Shown piece by piece: positions 53,602 through 62,516 of a stretch of 64,000 nucleotides of DNA. The position numbers and the translations under genes are program-made. This DNA is from Hamadaea sp013361475 (GTDB taxonomy: Bacteria > Actinomycetota > Actinomycetes > Mycobacteriales > Micromonosporaceae), in NCBI RefSeq assembly GCF_040654195.1, contig NZ_JBFAHM010000012.1, positions 124,001 to 188,000 on the forward strand, given 5' to 3'. Below the pieces are notes generated by a model that was not told where the DNA came from, did not search any database, and saw only the letters and a program-made list of their open reading frames with translations. Numbering within the stretch: position 1 is the stretch's first letter; each line of letters starts with the position of its first letter.

Positions 53602-54525
53602 GTGACGGACTGGTACGCCGCGATGCAGGGCGCGAAGGCGAAGCGACGGCGGGCCGGGCTGGTGACAGCGCTACTGGGCATCGCCAGCGGCGAGGTCGTC
53701 AGCTATGTCGGCGGGGTGCTGGGCGAGCACGGCGGCCTGTATGTCGCGGCGGCCGCCACCGTCGTGGCCGGGATGGTGAAGCTGCGTGAGTTCCCACGGC
53801 GGTCGCTGCTGGTCCGGTTCGTCGCGGGCACGCTGTGGCTCCTCAGCGTCGTGGCAGCGGCCGTCGCCGCGTTCGGTCCGCCCTCCTGGCAGTTGTACGC
53901 GGTCATCGTGTCCATCGCGATCACCGCCTTGGCGCTGGTCGTCGTCGAAGCCGGGGCGGCGTTCCGGCTCCTCATGGGCGCCTCCTTCGTCGGCCTCGGG
54001 CTGGCGTCGATCGGACTCGGCGTCAGTTCCTTCGTCGGCCACGACTTCATGCTCGGGTTGGCCGCGGTCTCCTACGGCGCGCTGCTCCTCTTGTCCGTTC
54101 CGGCGGTGATGGAGCCCGGTGTGGAACGGACGTTGGCGGAACGTCTGACGATCGCCGCCGGAACGGCGCTGAACCTCGCCGGGCTCAACCTGATCCTGCA
54201 CGGCGGTGTCGGCAGCAAGATCCTCGGCGCGCTGCTGCTTCTTCCGGCGGCCTGGCTGTGGTTCGCCGGCCGGCTCAGCGAGGAACTCGGCTTCGCCGCC
54301 ACGACCGTCCGAGCGCTGCTCGGCGCGGCGGCGGTGTGTCTCGTGACCGGCGCATTCCTGATCGTGCGGAGCCAGTACCTCGCCGGCGTCGCGGGCATCT
54401 ACCTCGGGATCGGTCTCGCCGGGATCACCCTTCAGTACGTCACGTTCCGTCCTGCCGCCACGGTGCAGGACGTGTTCCGGGAGTTCTACGCGAAGGCCAC
54501 CCGGGACCCCGACGACACGGCCTGA
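53602..54525 (+). CDS. Multi-pass membrane protein of unknown function
   Basis: The 307-residue protein has eight or nine hydrophobic segments, such as LYVAAAATVVAGMV, LWLLSVVAAAVAAFG and LGLASIGLGVSSFVG. It begins with a basic lead (MQGAKAKRRRAG) and ends with a polar tail (FREFYAKATRDPDD). No family is recognised. The GTG at 53602 is used because the open frame further upstream has no ribosome site. It is divergent from the GH67-like gene. Confidence 0.65.
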   Translation: MTDWYAAMQGAKAKRRRAGLVTALLGIASGEVVSYVGGVLGEHGGLYVAAAATVVAGMVKLREFPRRSLLVRFVAGTLWLLSVVAAAVAAFGPPSWQLYAVIVSIAITALALVVVEAGAAFRLLMGASFVGLGLASIGLGVSSFVGHDFMLGLAAVSYGALLLLSVPAVMEPGVERTLAERLTIAAGTALNLAGLNLILHGGVGSKILGALLLLPAAWLWFAGRLSEELGFAATTVRALLGAAAVCLVTGAFLIVRSQYLAGVAGIYLGIGLAGITLQYVTFRPAATVQDVFREFYAKATRDPDDTA

Positions 54526-54582
54526 TCCCGACCATGCGCCGACTCACACGAGTCAGTATGTGATCTTGGTGGCAACCCTGCG

Positions 54583-54598
54583 GACGCGAAGTCGCGTC
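54583..54598 (+). terminator. Possible terminator hairpin before the penicillin-binding protein gene
   Basis: GACGCG and CGCGTC form a six-base stem around AAGT, extendable by a G-T and a C-G pair, followed by TGACTTT. It lies 57 bp after the stop of the membrane protein gene. The evidence is only the hairpin and position. Confidence 0.4.
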
Positions 54599-54651
54599 TG
54601 ACTTTGGGCGGTGCGGATGGGGACCGCGCATGAACGGAAACGGTGTGACAG

Positions 54652-57120
54652 ATGACTGTGTACGACGACGAACCGCAGGCTCCGCCGGAGGATGACGGCC
54701 TCGCCCGAGGACGGGCTCAGGTCGGATCGGCCTCGGTCCCGGTCCCGGCGCCGGCCGCCGCTGGCCGGGCGTCCGTGGGCCGGGCGGTCGTACCCGCGCC
54801 GGCCGGACGGGCGGCGGTCCCGGTGGTTCCGCCGCGCACGAGCGGACGGGCGAGCGTACGGTCGGCCGAGCCGGATGTGCCGGTGGCGGAGGACGGCGGG
54901 CAACCTCGCCGGAAACCGCTGTCGGGCAAGGCGAAGAAGGCGCGGCGGTTCAAGATTCTGATCGCCTCGTTCGCCGCGGTGCTGATCGTCTTCGGCGGCG
55001 GCGCCATCGCGATGACGTACTACTTCGACAGTGTCGACGAGTTCCTGCCGGAGACCTTCAAGAATGCCCAGACGACGATGATCGTGGCCGTCAACGGCAA
55101 GCAGATCGCCCAGCTCGGCACGGCGAACCGGATCAACGTCCCGATGGACATCATCCCGGAGAAGTCGCGCTTCGCCCTGATCGCCGGGGAGGACAAGGAC
55201 TTCTTCGACCATCACGGTGTCTCGTACTCCGGCATCATGCGGGCCGCCTGGAAGAATCTGACCAGCGACGAGTCGCAGGGTGGTTCGACGATCACCCAGC
55301 AGTACATCAAGATCGCCACGGATCAGGCGCAGATCTCGTACGCCCGGAAGCTGCGCGAGGCGGTCCTCGCCCGCAAGCTGGAGGACAAGTACGACAAGAA
55401 GACCATCATGGGCTTCTACCTGAACACCATCGACTTCGGGCGGGGCGCGGTCGGGGTGGAGAAGGCCGCGAACGCGTACTTCAACAAGAGCGCCAAGGAT
55501 CTGACGATCGCGGAGGCGGCGGTCCTGGGATCGGTCATCCGTGACCCGTACGACGACGGCGGCAAGCTCAGCATCTACGACCCCGAGGCGCACCCCGACA
55601 CGGCCAAGGGCCGCTGGGGCTACGTCCTCGACAACATGGTCGAGAAGAAGTGGATCACGCCCGAGGAGCGAGCCCAGCAACAGTTCCCGCCGTTCCGCAA
55701 GTACGCGACGGTGACCACGTCGGCCGAGTGGGGGATCAAGGTCGACCCCGGCGCCCCGGCCGGAACGGCGACCGGCAATGTCGTCAATTACGTGTACGAA
55801 GAGCTCAAGGCGCAGGGGATCCAGCCGCAGGAGCTGAAGACCGGCGGATACCGGGTCACGACCACCATCGACCCCGAGGCCCAGAAGCAGCTGGAGGAGG
55901 CCGCCCGGCCGGACCTGAAGGGCTCCGAACTCTACGGCCGTAAGATCGTCACCGATCCGAAGAAGAAGCAGGATCTGGAGTCGGCCGGGGTGGTCATCGA
56001 TCACACGACCGGCCGCGTCCTCGCGTACTACGGCGGCCTGGACGGCACGGCGATCGACCTGGCCGGGCTGAACACCCAGGGCGGCGCGCTGGTCGGCGGG
56101 CACCCGCCGGGCTCGTCGATGAAGATCTACACGCTCGCCGCCGCGCTGCAGGCCGGAGCGTCCCTGCAGAGCCGGTGGAAGGCCAAGCCCGACAAGTCGC
56201 TGAACCTCGGCAACGCCGGCTGGTCCAACCCGACCTGCGGCGACTACTGCACGCTCGAATACAGCTTCGAGAAGTCCTACAACGTGCCGTTCTACTGGGT
56301 CGCCCGGCAGATCGGCCCCGGCAAGGTCGTCAAGATGGCGTACCAGGCCGGTGTCCGCTACATGTGGAACAACGACAACATCGAGAGCCTGTCGGCCAAG
56401 GGCGTCCAGAGCGAGGCCGCGCGTACGCCGTTCGACCGCCAGGTCGGCTTCGGCCAGTACGGCATCACGGTCCTCGACCACGCGACCGGTGTCGCGACGC
56501 TGGCCAACGGCGGCGTCTACAACAAGCCGCACTTCGTGGTGAAGGTCGAGAAGAAGGACCCGGACACCGGTCAGTACAAGGCGGTGCCGTTCAAGGGGGA
56601 GAAGCGCGACCCGAAGCAGGTCATCGACCGCCGGGTCGCCAACGACGTGAGCTACGCCATGGAACAGGTCTTCAAGAGTCACGGCTGGGCGGGTATGCAG
56701 GACGGCCGGCAGGTCGCGGCGAAGACCGGCACCTGGGAGGGCGCCACCGTCGACAAGAACGGCAACTGGAAGCCCAGCACGGAGAACGCCCACGCCTGGG
56801 TCGTCGGCTTCACCAAGCAGTTCTCGGTCGCGATCTGGACCGGCAACGCCGCCGGGTCATACCCGGTGCTCGATCCGAAGACCCACAAGACGATCACGTC
56901 CGCGAGCGCGCCCTACCGCATCTGGGGCGAGTTCATCAAGGACTACAGCGCGGCCAAGAAGTATCCCAAGGAGAACCTGGCCGATCCGTCCCACTACGGC
57001 GAGGACAATGTGGACTTCGCCAACGGTCAGTCGCCGTCGCCCACCCCGCCGGCCACCCCCGACTGCATCCCGCAGGTCACCTGCCCGACCGGGCCGCCGC
57101 AGCCGGCGGCGACGCCCTGA
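54652..57120 (+). CDS. Class A penicillin-binding protein (transglycosylase/transpeptidase)
   Basis: The enzyme polymerises and cross-links peptidoglycan on the outer face of the membrane. The 822-residue protein has a long Pro/Ala/Arg cytoplasmic lead, a membrane helix near 99-125, a GT51 glycosyltransferase domain with catalytic Glu180 (GEDKDFFDHHG) and GGSTITQQYIK, and a transpeptidase domain. The transpeptidase motifs are the SSMK box (Ser488, Lys491), S-Y-N (Ser542-Asn544) and K-T-G (Lys691). The end is Pro/Thr-rich with a Cys pair (DCIPQVTC). Its 3' end overlaps the convergent membrane-protein gene by 44 bp. Confidence 0.95.
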   Translation: MTVYDDEPQAPPEDDGLARGRAQVGSASVPVPAPAAAGRASVGRAVVPAPAGRAAVPVVPPRTSGRASVRSAEPDVPVAEDGGQPRRKPLSGKAKKARRFKILIASFAAVLIVFGGGAIAMTYYFDSVDEFLPETFKNAQTTMIVAVNGKQIAQLGTANRINVPMDIIPEKSRFALIAGEDKDFFDHHGVSYSGIMRAAWKNLTSDESQGGSTITQQYIKIATDQAQISYARKLREAVLARKLEDKYDKKTIMGFYLNTIDFGRGAVGVEKAANAYFNKSAKDLTIAEAAVLGSVIRDPYDDGGKLSIYDPEAHPDTAKGRWGYVLDNMVEKKWITPEERAQQQFPPFRKYATVTTSAEWGIKVDPGAPAGTATGNVVNYVYEELKAQGIQPQELKTGGYRVTTTIDPEAQKQLEEAARPDLKGSELYGRKIVTDPKKKQDLESAGVVIDHTTGRVLAYYGGLDGTAIDLAGLNTQGGALVGGHPPGSSMKIYTLAAALQAGASLQSRWKAKPDKSLNLGNAGWSNPTCGDYCTLEYSFEKSYNVPFYWVARQIGPGKVVKMAYQAGVRYMWNNDNIESLSAKGVQSEAARTPFDRQVGFGQYGITVLDHATGVATLANGGVYNKPHFVVKVEKKDPDTGQYKAVPFKGEKRDPKQVIDRRVANDVSYAMEQVFKSHGWAGMQDGRQVAAKTGTWEGATVDKNGNWKPSTENAHAWVVGFTKQFSVAIWTGNAAGSYPVLDPKTHKTITSASAPYRIWGEFIKDYSAAKKYPKENLADPSHYGEDNVDFANGQSPSPTPPATPDCIPQVTCPTGPPQPAATP

Positions 57121-57895
57121 CCTCGCGTACGCGAGGACGCAGCAGGAAAGCCGTGACGAGGGCGGCGACGGTGCCGAGACCGAAGGCCGCCGGACCGCCC
57201 AGCTTCTCGACGAGCATGGCGACGACGAAACAGAACATCGCGAACCCGGGCAGGCCCCGGAGCACGCCGAGGAGGGTCGCCACGGCGGTCTCCGGCCCGG
57301 CCTGGGCCAGCGCGAACGCCGCCACGACGCTGGTGGCGATCGGAAACGGCGCCAGGACTCCCGTCATCTCCGGGCCGAGCGCCGACGCCGCGGTCGTCAG
57401 CGTGACGACGAGAAGCCCGGTGGCGACCGCCCGGCTCGGTAGGTCCCACCACCGGGGTCGCACCGCGACCGGATCCCCGGAACGGCGGCGGCTGATGGCG
57501 TACCAGCAGGCGGTGTTGACCGACAACGCGAGCGCGAGCCCGGCGACCGGCCCGACCTGGACGTGCGCCAGGAGCAGGCCGCCGGTGAGGCAGGCGGCCC
57601 AGGTGACGCCCAGCACCACCGGCCACGGCAGGTACGCGCAGATCACCGCGAACAACAGCGCGAAGCCGCCGAGGACGGCGATGCCGCGCAGTGCCGCGCC
57701 GGCGGCCTGGGCGGCGAACCGTTCGCCGTGATCGAGCCAGCTGAACAGCAGGATGGGTCCCGCCACGATAGGCAGCGAGACCAGGATGCCCGCGATGGCG
57801 GTGCCCCAGCGGCGACCGGCCAGCGACGAGCCGACCACCAGCGCGGGCGCCAGGACCAGCTTGGCGAGGAGTACCGCAGTCATCGCGTTGATCAT
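57077..57895 (-). CDS. Multi-pass membrane protein of unknown function
   Basis: The 272-residue protein has about eight hydrophobic segments (LAKLVLAPALVVGSSLAG, GILVSLPIVAGPILL, VVLGVTWAACLTGGLLL and others) and a basic C-terminal tail. I do not recognise a family with confidence; the length and helix pattern resemble small multi-pass permease-like proteins. The ATG at 57895 or the one at 57883 may be used. It converges with the penicillin-binding protein gene, overlapping it by 44 bp, and the long 390-bp gap to the lyase gene lies upstream. Confidence 0.7.
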   Translation of the reverse strand: MINAMTAVLLAKLVLAPALVVGSSLAGRRWGTAIAGILVSLPIVAGPILLFSWLDHGERFAAQAAGAALRGIAVLGGFALLFAVICAYLPWPVVLGVTWAACLTGGLLLAHVQVGPVAGLALALSVNTACWYAISRRRSGDPVAVRPRWWDLPSRAVATGLLVVTLTTAASALGPEMTGVLAPFPIATSVVAAFALAQAGPETAVATLLGVLRGLPGFAMFCFVVAMLVEKLGGPAAFGLGTVAALVTAFLLRPRVREVRASPPAAAARSGR

Positions 57896-57985
57896 CACAC
57901 TGGACGGGGGACGCGAGGAACGCGGGTGATCATTCGCTCAGTGGCCGGATGTGCCACGAAGACCGGCAACGCTTGACGCCTTCCT

Positions 57986-57997
57986 TGAAACGTTTTA
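57986..57997. promoter_or_regulatory. LacI-type operator candidate 1 in the lyase upstream region
   Basis: TGAAACGTTTTA matches the palindrome TGAAACGTTTCA at 11 of 12 positions. It lies about 290 bp before the lyase start and near the divergent membrane-protein gene. A looped or distant operator is possible. Confidence 0.55.
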
Positions 57998-58120
57998 GTT
58001 TCGGGCCTGGCGAGGAAGTCACTGCCGTCTATCGGTTGTGTCCTGCTTGCCGTCCCCCCAACCCGGAGCAAACCAGCGCCCACTGGTCCGGCCCGCTCCC
58101 CTTCCGCGAGGAGTCCACGG

Positions 58121-58186
58121 ATGAATCGAACGACCTCCGTCACCGCATCTCCGGCCAGGGCGCCCGGCCACCGCGCCCGGTGCTGA
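58121..58186 (+). CDS. Possible short leader ORF upstream of the lyase gene
   Basis: A 21-codon frame with start ATG at 58121, encoding MNRTTSVTASPARAPGH..., has GAGGAG seven bases upstream and ends in TGA. It is in the 390-bp gap before the lyase. Such a strong ribosome site without a real gene is unusual, but the peptide has no recognised motif and may be chance. The rest of the gap, apart from the two operator candidates, shows nothing I can name. Confidence 0.3.
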   Translation: MNRTTSVTASPARAPGHRARC

Positions 58187-58240
58187 TCGCTCGTCACCGT
58201 TCCGTGCCCACTCGGGGCAGCCGACCGTCCGAAAAGGACA

Positions 58241-58252
58241 TTTAACGTTTCA
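58241..58252. promoter_or_regulatory. LacI-type operator candidate 2 just upstream of the lyase gene
   Basis: TTTAACGTTTCA matches TGAAACGTTTCA at 10 of 12 positions, with the right half and centre perfect. It lies 36 bp before the lyase start, a good place for repression. The two sites are 255 bp apart. Confidence 0.55.
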
Positions 58253-58288
58253 ATTCGAGCGCTCGCGATCTATGCCATGGAGATCATC

Positions 58289-60535
58289 ATGCATTCACGT
58301 AAACGCCGTGTCGCGTTGCTGTCCGCCTGTGCGGTGGCGACGCTCGGCACGGTCACCACGACGGTCACCGCAGCCTCGGCCGCGGTGACCCGCTACGAGG
58401 CCGAGGCGTCGCCCGCGACCTGCGCCGGCGCCATCGAGTCCAACCACACCGGATTCTCCGGCAGCGGCTTCTGCAACGGCACCAACGCCGTCGGCGCCGC
58501 CGCCCAGTTCACCGTCACGGCCGCGGCGGCCGGGACCGCGACGATCACCATCGGGTACGCCAACGGCACCACCGCGACGCGGCCCGCCGACGTGATCGTC
58601 AACGGCTCGGTCGTGCAGTCGGCGGTGACCTTCGACGCCACCGCGAACTGGGACACCTGGGCCACCAAGACGCTGTCCGTCTCGCTCGTCGCCGGCGCCA
58701 ACACCGTCCGGCTGAATCCGACCTCGGCCGACGGCCTGGCCAACATCGACTATCTCGACGCCGACACCGCCGGCACCACGCCGCCGGTCGAGCAGGGCCG
58801 GCAGATGGAGAAGCTGAACCGGGGCGTCACCAGCGTGCACTCCGGTTCGGGGAACCTGGTGAGCTGGCGGCTGCTGGGCACCGACCCGTCGTCGGTGACC
58901 TTCAACCTGTACCGGGGCAGCACCCGGGTGTTCTCGGGCGCGTTGACGAACTACCTCGACGCCGGGGCGGCCGCCGACGCGGTGTACACCGTGCGGGCCG
59001 TCGTGGGCGGCGTGGAGCAGGCGGCATCGCCGGCCGCGATCACCTTCGCCAACGGGTATCGGGATGTGCCGTTGCAGATCCCGGCCGGTGGCACCACCCC
59101 GGACGGGGTGGCGTACACGTATTCGGCCAACGACGCCAGCGTCGGCGACCTCGACGGCGACGGAGTCCTCGACTTCGTCGTGAAGTGGGATCCGTCGAAC
59201 GCCAAGGACAACTCGCAGTCCGGCTACACCGGCAACGTGTACGTGGACGGGTACAAGCTGGACGGCACCCGCCTGTGGCGCATCGATCTGGGCCGCAACA
59301 TCCGGGCCGGCGCGCACTACACCCAGTTCCAGGTGTACGACCTGGACGGCGACGGCAAGGCCGAGGTGGCCATGAAGACCGCCGACGGCACGGTGTCCGG
59401 GACGGGGCAGGTCATCGGCAGCTCCTCGGCGGACTACCGCAACAGCTCCGGCTACATCCTGTCCGGGCCGGAATACCTCACCGTGTTCAACGGGCCGAAC
59501 GGCGCCATCCGGGCGACGGCGAACTACGTCGTGCCCCGGGGAACCGTCTCGTCCTGGGGCGACTCCTACGGCAACCGGGTGGATCGGTTCCTGGCCGGGG
59601 TGGCGTACCTGGACGGCAAGCAGCCCAGCCTGATCATGGCCCGCGGCTACTACACGCGGTCGGTCATCGCGGCGTGGGACTTCCGCAACGGGTCGCTGAC
59701 CAACCGGTGGACCTTCGACAGCAACGTGTCCGGCTCGGCGTGGGCAGGCCGGGGCAATCATCAGCTGTCGGTCGCCGATGTGGACGCCGACGGCCGAGAC
59801 GAGATCCTCTACGGCGGCATGGCGGTGGACGACAACGGGACCGGTCTGTGGAGCAACGGGATGCACCACGGCGATGCGTACCACGTGGGAGACCTGATCC
59901 CGTCGCGGCCGGGCCTCGAGGTGTTCAAGCCGAACGAGACGACCAGCGAGGTCGCGGCGTGGATGGCCGACGCGCGGACGGGGCAGATCATCTGGTCGAA
60001 CCCGTCGTGCGGATGTGACAACGGCCGGGCCGTGGCCGGTGACGTGTGGGCCGGTTCGCCGGGCGCCGAGGCGTGGTCCTCGTCCCCGTCGGGGCTGCGC
60101 AACGGCTCCACCGGGGCCGAGATCGGCCGCAAACCGGGCTCGACCAACTTCCTGATCTGGTGGGACGGTGACCCGGTCCGGGAGCTGCTCGACGCGACGC
60201 ACATCGACAAGTACGGCACGTCGTCGGACACCCGCCTGCTGACGGGCAGTAACGTCGCGTCGAACAACGGCACGAAGTCGACCCCGGCGCTGTCGGGCGA
60301 CCTGTTCGGCGACTGGCGCGAAGAGGTCGTGTGGCGTACGAGCGACAGCAGCGCGTTGCGGATCTACGCCACGCCGACGCCGACCGACCGGCGGCTGTAC
60401 ACGTTGTTGCACGACGCCCAGTACCGGGTGGCGCTGGCCTGGCAGAACACCGCCTACAACCAGCCGCCGCACCCGTCGTACTTCATCGGCGACGGCATGA
60501 GCACCCCACCGGCACCCGTCATCTACGTCCGCTGA
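58289..60535 (+). CDS. Secreted rhamnogalacturonan lyase, CBM35 and PL11 domains
   Basis: The enzyme cleaves rhamnogalacturonan I of pectin by beta-elimination outside the cell. The 748-residue precursor has a signal peptide (to about residue 32, ending SAAV) and a CBM35-type carbohydrate-binding domain at about 33-160 (TRYEAEASPATCAGAI and YANGTTATRPADVIVNG). The PL11 beta-propeller has DLDGDGVLDFVVKWDPSN, YDLDGDGKAEVAMKTADG (calcium-binding loops), WAGRGNHQLSVADVDADG and GDLFGDWREEVVW. The ATG at 58289 has GGAG six bases upstream; an ATG at 58277 lies before that site. A strong terminator follows. Confidence 0.95.
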   Translation: MHSRKRRVALLSACAVATLGTVTTTVTAASAAVTRYEAEASPATCAGAIESNHTGFSGSGFCNGTNAVGAAAQFTVTAAAAGTATITIGYANGTTATRPADVIVNGSVVQSAVTFDATANWDTWATKTLSVSLVAGANTVRLNPTSADGLANIDYLDADTAGTTPPVEQGRQMEKLNRGVTSVHSGSGNLVSWRLLGTDPSSVTFNLYRGSTRVFSGALTNYLDAGAAADAVYTVRAVVGGVEQAASPAAITFANGYRDVPLQIPAGGTTPDGVAYTYSANDASVGDLDGDGVLDFVVKWDPSNAKDNSQSGYTGNVYVDGYKLDGTRLWRIDLGRNIRAGAHYTQFQVYDLDGDGKAEVAMKTADGTVSGTGQVIGSSSADYRNSSGYILSGPEYLTVFNGPNGAIRATANYVVPRGTVSSWGDSYGNRVDRFLAGVAYLDGKQPSLIMARGYYTRSVIAAWDFRNGSLTNRWTFDSNVSGSAWAGRGNHQLSVADVDADGRDEILYGGMAVDDNGTGLWSNGMHHGDAYHVGDLIPSRPGLEVFKPNETTSEVAAWMADARTGQIIWSNPSCGCDNGRAVAGDVWAGSPGAEAWSSSPSGLRNGSTGAEIGRKPGSTNFLIWWDGDPVRELLDATHIDKYGTSSDTRLLTGSNVASNNGTKSTPALSGDLFGDWREEVVWRTSDSSALRIYATPTPTDRRLYTLLHDAQYRVALAWQNTAYNQPPHPSYFIGDGMSTPPAPVIYVR

Positions 60536-60541
60536 CCGCTC

Positions 60542-60583
60542 GCCGTGGGTACGCCGGACCGGGCGCACCGGCGTACCCACGGC
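60542..60583. terminator. Strong terminator between the lyase and the STAS-HATPase gene
   Basis: A 16-bp perfect stem (60542-60557 with 60568-60583, core GGGTACGCCGG / CCGGCGTACCC) encloses a ten-base loop in the 65-bp gap between two convergent genes. No T-run follows. Confidence 0.85.
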
Positions 60584-60600
60584 TCACTGCGTAGGAGCGG

Positions 60601-61344
60601 TCAGCCGACGCGGGCCAGCTGGATGTCTGCCCACACTTCCTTGCCCCGTCCGGACAGGACGGTGCCCCAGCGCTGGGCGACCAGATCGACGACGCCCAGC
60701 CCATGGCTGACATCGGGTTCAGTGTCGAGAACCATCCGGGGGAGGCCCCGCGCGGAGTCGCCGACGACGATGCGCAACGCCTCGGGCCGCAGCGTGAGCA
60801 GCAGCGTACGCGGACCGGTGCCGTGGCGGACCGCGTTGGCGGCCAGCTCGGCCGCGACCAGCTGGACGCGGTTGGCCATCCAGGGCATCAGCCAGCTCCA
60901 GCAGGTCCGGCCGGCGAACCGGTGTACGCGGGCCGGCGTGGAGGGACCGGGCCGCAGAGTCAGCCGTGCTTCTGGGATCGGGTCGACGGGAAGCAGCCGG
61001 ATCGGAGACGTGGGACGTACGTCGGCGCGGATCGTGGCTCGCACGTGCAGGTGATGCCGGATCAGCTCGGCCGCCGTCGAGCCGGGTGGAGCCTGGATCA
61101 GCAGCGGGATCGGATACTCCAGGTCGCAGCAGTAACGCTGGAGGGTCGGCAGGGCCAGCAGCCCCGTTGCGTCGGCGTCGGTCACTTCGGCCAGGCACAG
61201 GATGATCAGGCGGGGCGCGTCCGCTATGCACTTGCGGATCGCCAGCCGCATCTGGGTCACGGTGGCGAGCGTCACCGCACCGTGGACTCGCACTTCGGCG
61301 ACGGTCTGACCATGGTGGACGATGTCGATGCGGACGCTGGCCAT
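60601..61344 (-). CDS. STAS-domain/HATPase fusion (anti-sigma-factor-like kinase)
   Basis: The 247-residue protein joins an N-terminal STAS domain (VAEVRVHGAVTLATVTQMRLAI with LIILCLAEVTDADATGLLAL; here given in two parts) to a C-terminal HATPase_c domain of the RsbW/SpoIIAB kind (QLVAAELAANAVRHGTGP and HGLGVVDLVAQRWG). In partner-switching systems the STAS protein and the kinase are usually separate. A fused pair suggests that the regulator and its kinase work in cis. The ATG at 61344 is chosen; a GTG one codon upstream is possible. Confidence 0.85.
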   Translation of the reverse strand: MASVRIDIVHHGQTVAEVRVHGAVTLATVTQMRLAIRKCIADAPRLIILCLAEVTDADATGLLALPTLQRYCCDLEYPIPLLIQAPPGSTAAELIRHHLHVRATIRADVRPTSPIRLLPVDPIPEARLTLRPGPSTPARVHRFAGRTCWSWLMPWMANRVQLVAAELAANAVRHGTGPRTLLLTLRPEALRIVVGDSARGLPRMVLDTEPDVSHGLGVVDLVAQRWGTVLSGRGKEVWADIQLARVG

Positions 61345-61477
61345 CACACAACACTCTCGACCTCGGTAGAGGACTGCGCTACCCGAGCGGGCGTTCCGCG
61401 ACACTTGTCCGGCCGAACGACATCCGATCGGGTCACCGATGTTTTGCGACGGCGGCAACGGGGTAGCGCGCCGGAGC

Positions 61478-61960
61478 ATGACGACCCCCAGGAATTCGGC
61501 ATCACGGGCCCGGCCGCGCGCTGATGAGCAGCCGGCCGGACCGACCGGCGACGACTTCGAAGCCGGTGCGCGGATGGCGCGGGCGTGGCTGGAGACCGAG
61601 GACGGCCGGCGGTGGCATCAGCGCGCCGCCGATTCGGCGGGTCTGCTGAAGGCCGTCCTCCGGGCGTTGTCCACTCGGCACGGGCGGGATTACCTGCGGG
61701 GATTCGCCGCCATCGCGACGAGCCCAGCGCAGTCGATGATGTCCACGCCGACCGTCGTGGCGGACGGCCCGGCCGCCGGGACGAGAAGATCCGAGCGGCT
61801 CTCCGTTGGCCTGAGCACGGAGGAGGATCTGGCCCTCAAGCAGTTCGGCATCTCCGACGGCGTCGCCGCCGCCGTGCGCGTACGCGCGATGCTGTTCGTC
61901 TACCGCACGGATCCGGACTACCGGCGACGGGTGGACGAGGTCATCCGGCCGCCGGTCTGA
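61478..61960 (+). CDS. Hypothetical protein between two STAS genes
   Basis: The 160-residue product has a basic disordered lead and a helical body (ARAWLETEDGRRWHQRAADSAGLLKAVLRAL and a final ISDGVAAAVRVRAML; given in parts). No known domain is seen. It starts with ATG 61478, with GGAG four bases upstream. It lies between two divergent or convergent signalling genes. It may be a small partner of the regulators. Confidence 0.55.
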   Translation: MTTPRNSASRARPRADEQPAGPTGDDFEAGARMARAWLETEDGRRWHQRAADSAGLLKAVLRALSTRHGRDYLRGFAAIATSPAQSMMSTPTVVADGPAAGTRRSERLSVGLSTEEDLALKQFGISDGVAAAVRVRAMLFVYRTDPDYRRRVDEVIRPPV

Positions 61961-61963
61961 GAG

Positions 61964-62323
61964 TCAGCTCGACCCCCTCCGCCGGGCCGGCGGCTGCGGC
62001 GGGACCGAGGACGCGTCGGCGTCGACGAACTGCAGCAGGCGAAGGACGGTCGCCACGATGCCCTGAGCCCCGATGACGCGCATCGGCTGACCCGCGGCCT
62101 CCGCCGCGAGCTGCGCGGTCATCAGGTCCCGGACACCGGTCGCGTCGATGAAGGCGAGGTCGGAGACGTCCACCGTCAGGTGCCCGCCGCCCCGGGTGAT
62201 CGCGCCCAGCAGCGCCTTCCGCGCGCGGCCGCCGGCCGACAAGTCGAGTTCGCCCTTCAGGAAGACGGTGACCTCACCGTCCGAGCCGGCCACGGACCAC
62301 GCCTCGAAGTCGCTCGGCGTCAT
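61964..62323 (-). CDS. STAS-domain anti-sigma-factor antagonist
   Basis: The 119-residue protein is one STAS domain (GEVTVFLKGELDLSAGGRAR, LTVDVSDLAFIDATGVRDL). The residue usually phosphorylated by an RsbW-type kinase is Ser or Thr in the DSSGL loop; here the loop reads IDATGVRDL, with Thr at that place. It would release a sigma factor by binding its anti-sigma kinase when dephosphorylated. It converges with the protein ending at 61960, three bases away, and is divergent from cheB. Confidence 0.9.
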   Translation of the reverse strand: MTPSDFEAWSVAGSDGEVTVFLKGELDLSAGGRARKALLGAITRGGGHLTVDVSDLAFIDATGVRDLMTAQLAAEAAGQPMRVIGAQGIVATVLRLLQFVDADASSVPPQPPARRRGSS

Positions 62324-62516
62324 CTTCGGCCTCCATCATTCCAGCCGCCGTCTGGCACCTGGTGCGCTCAATGTCCGTTTCTCGCGAACCACCGGAAATC
62401 CGGGAGATTCAGCGATCGGCGGTGTGGCGTACCCATTTGATCGGTCGATGAACCACCTTGGGCGATAACGGTGTGCTGGATCGCGTAACGGGAGGCCAAC
62501 GCCTAGAGTCAGAAGG

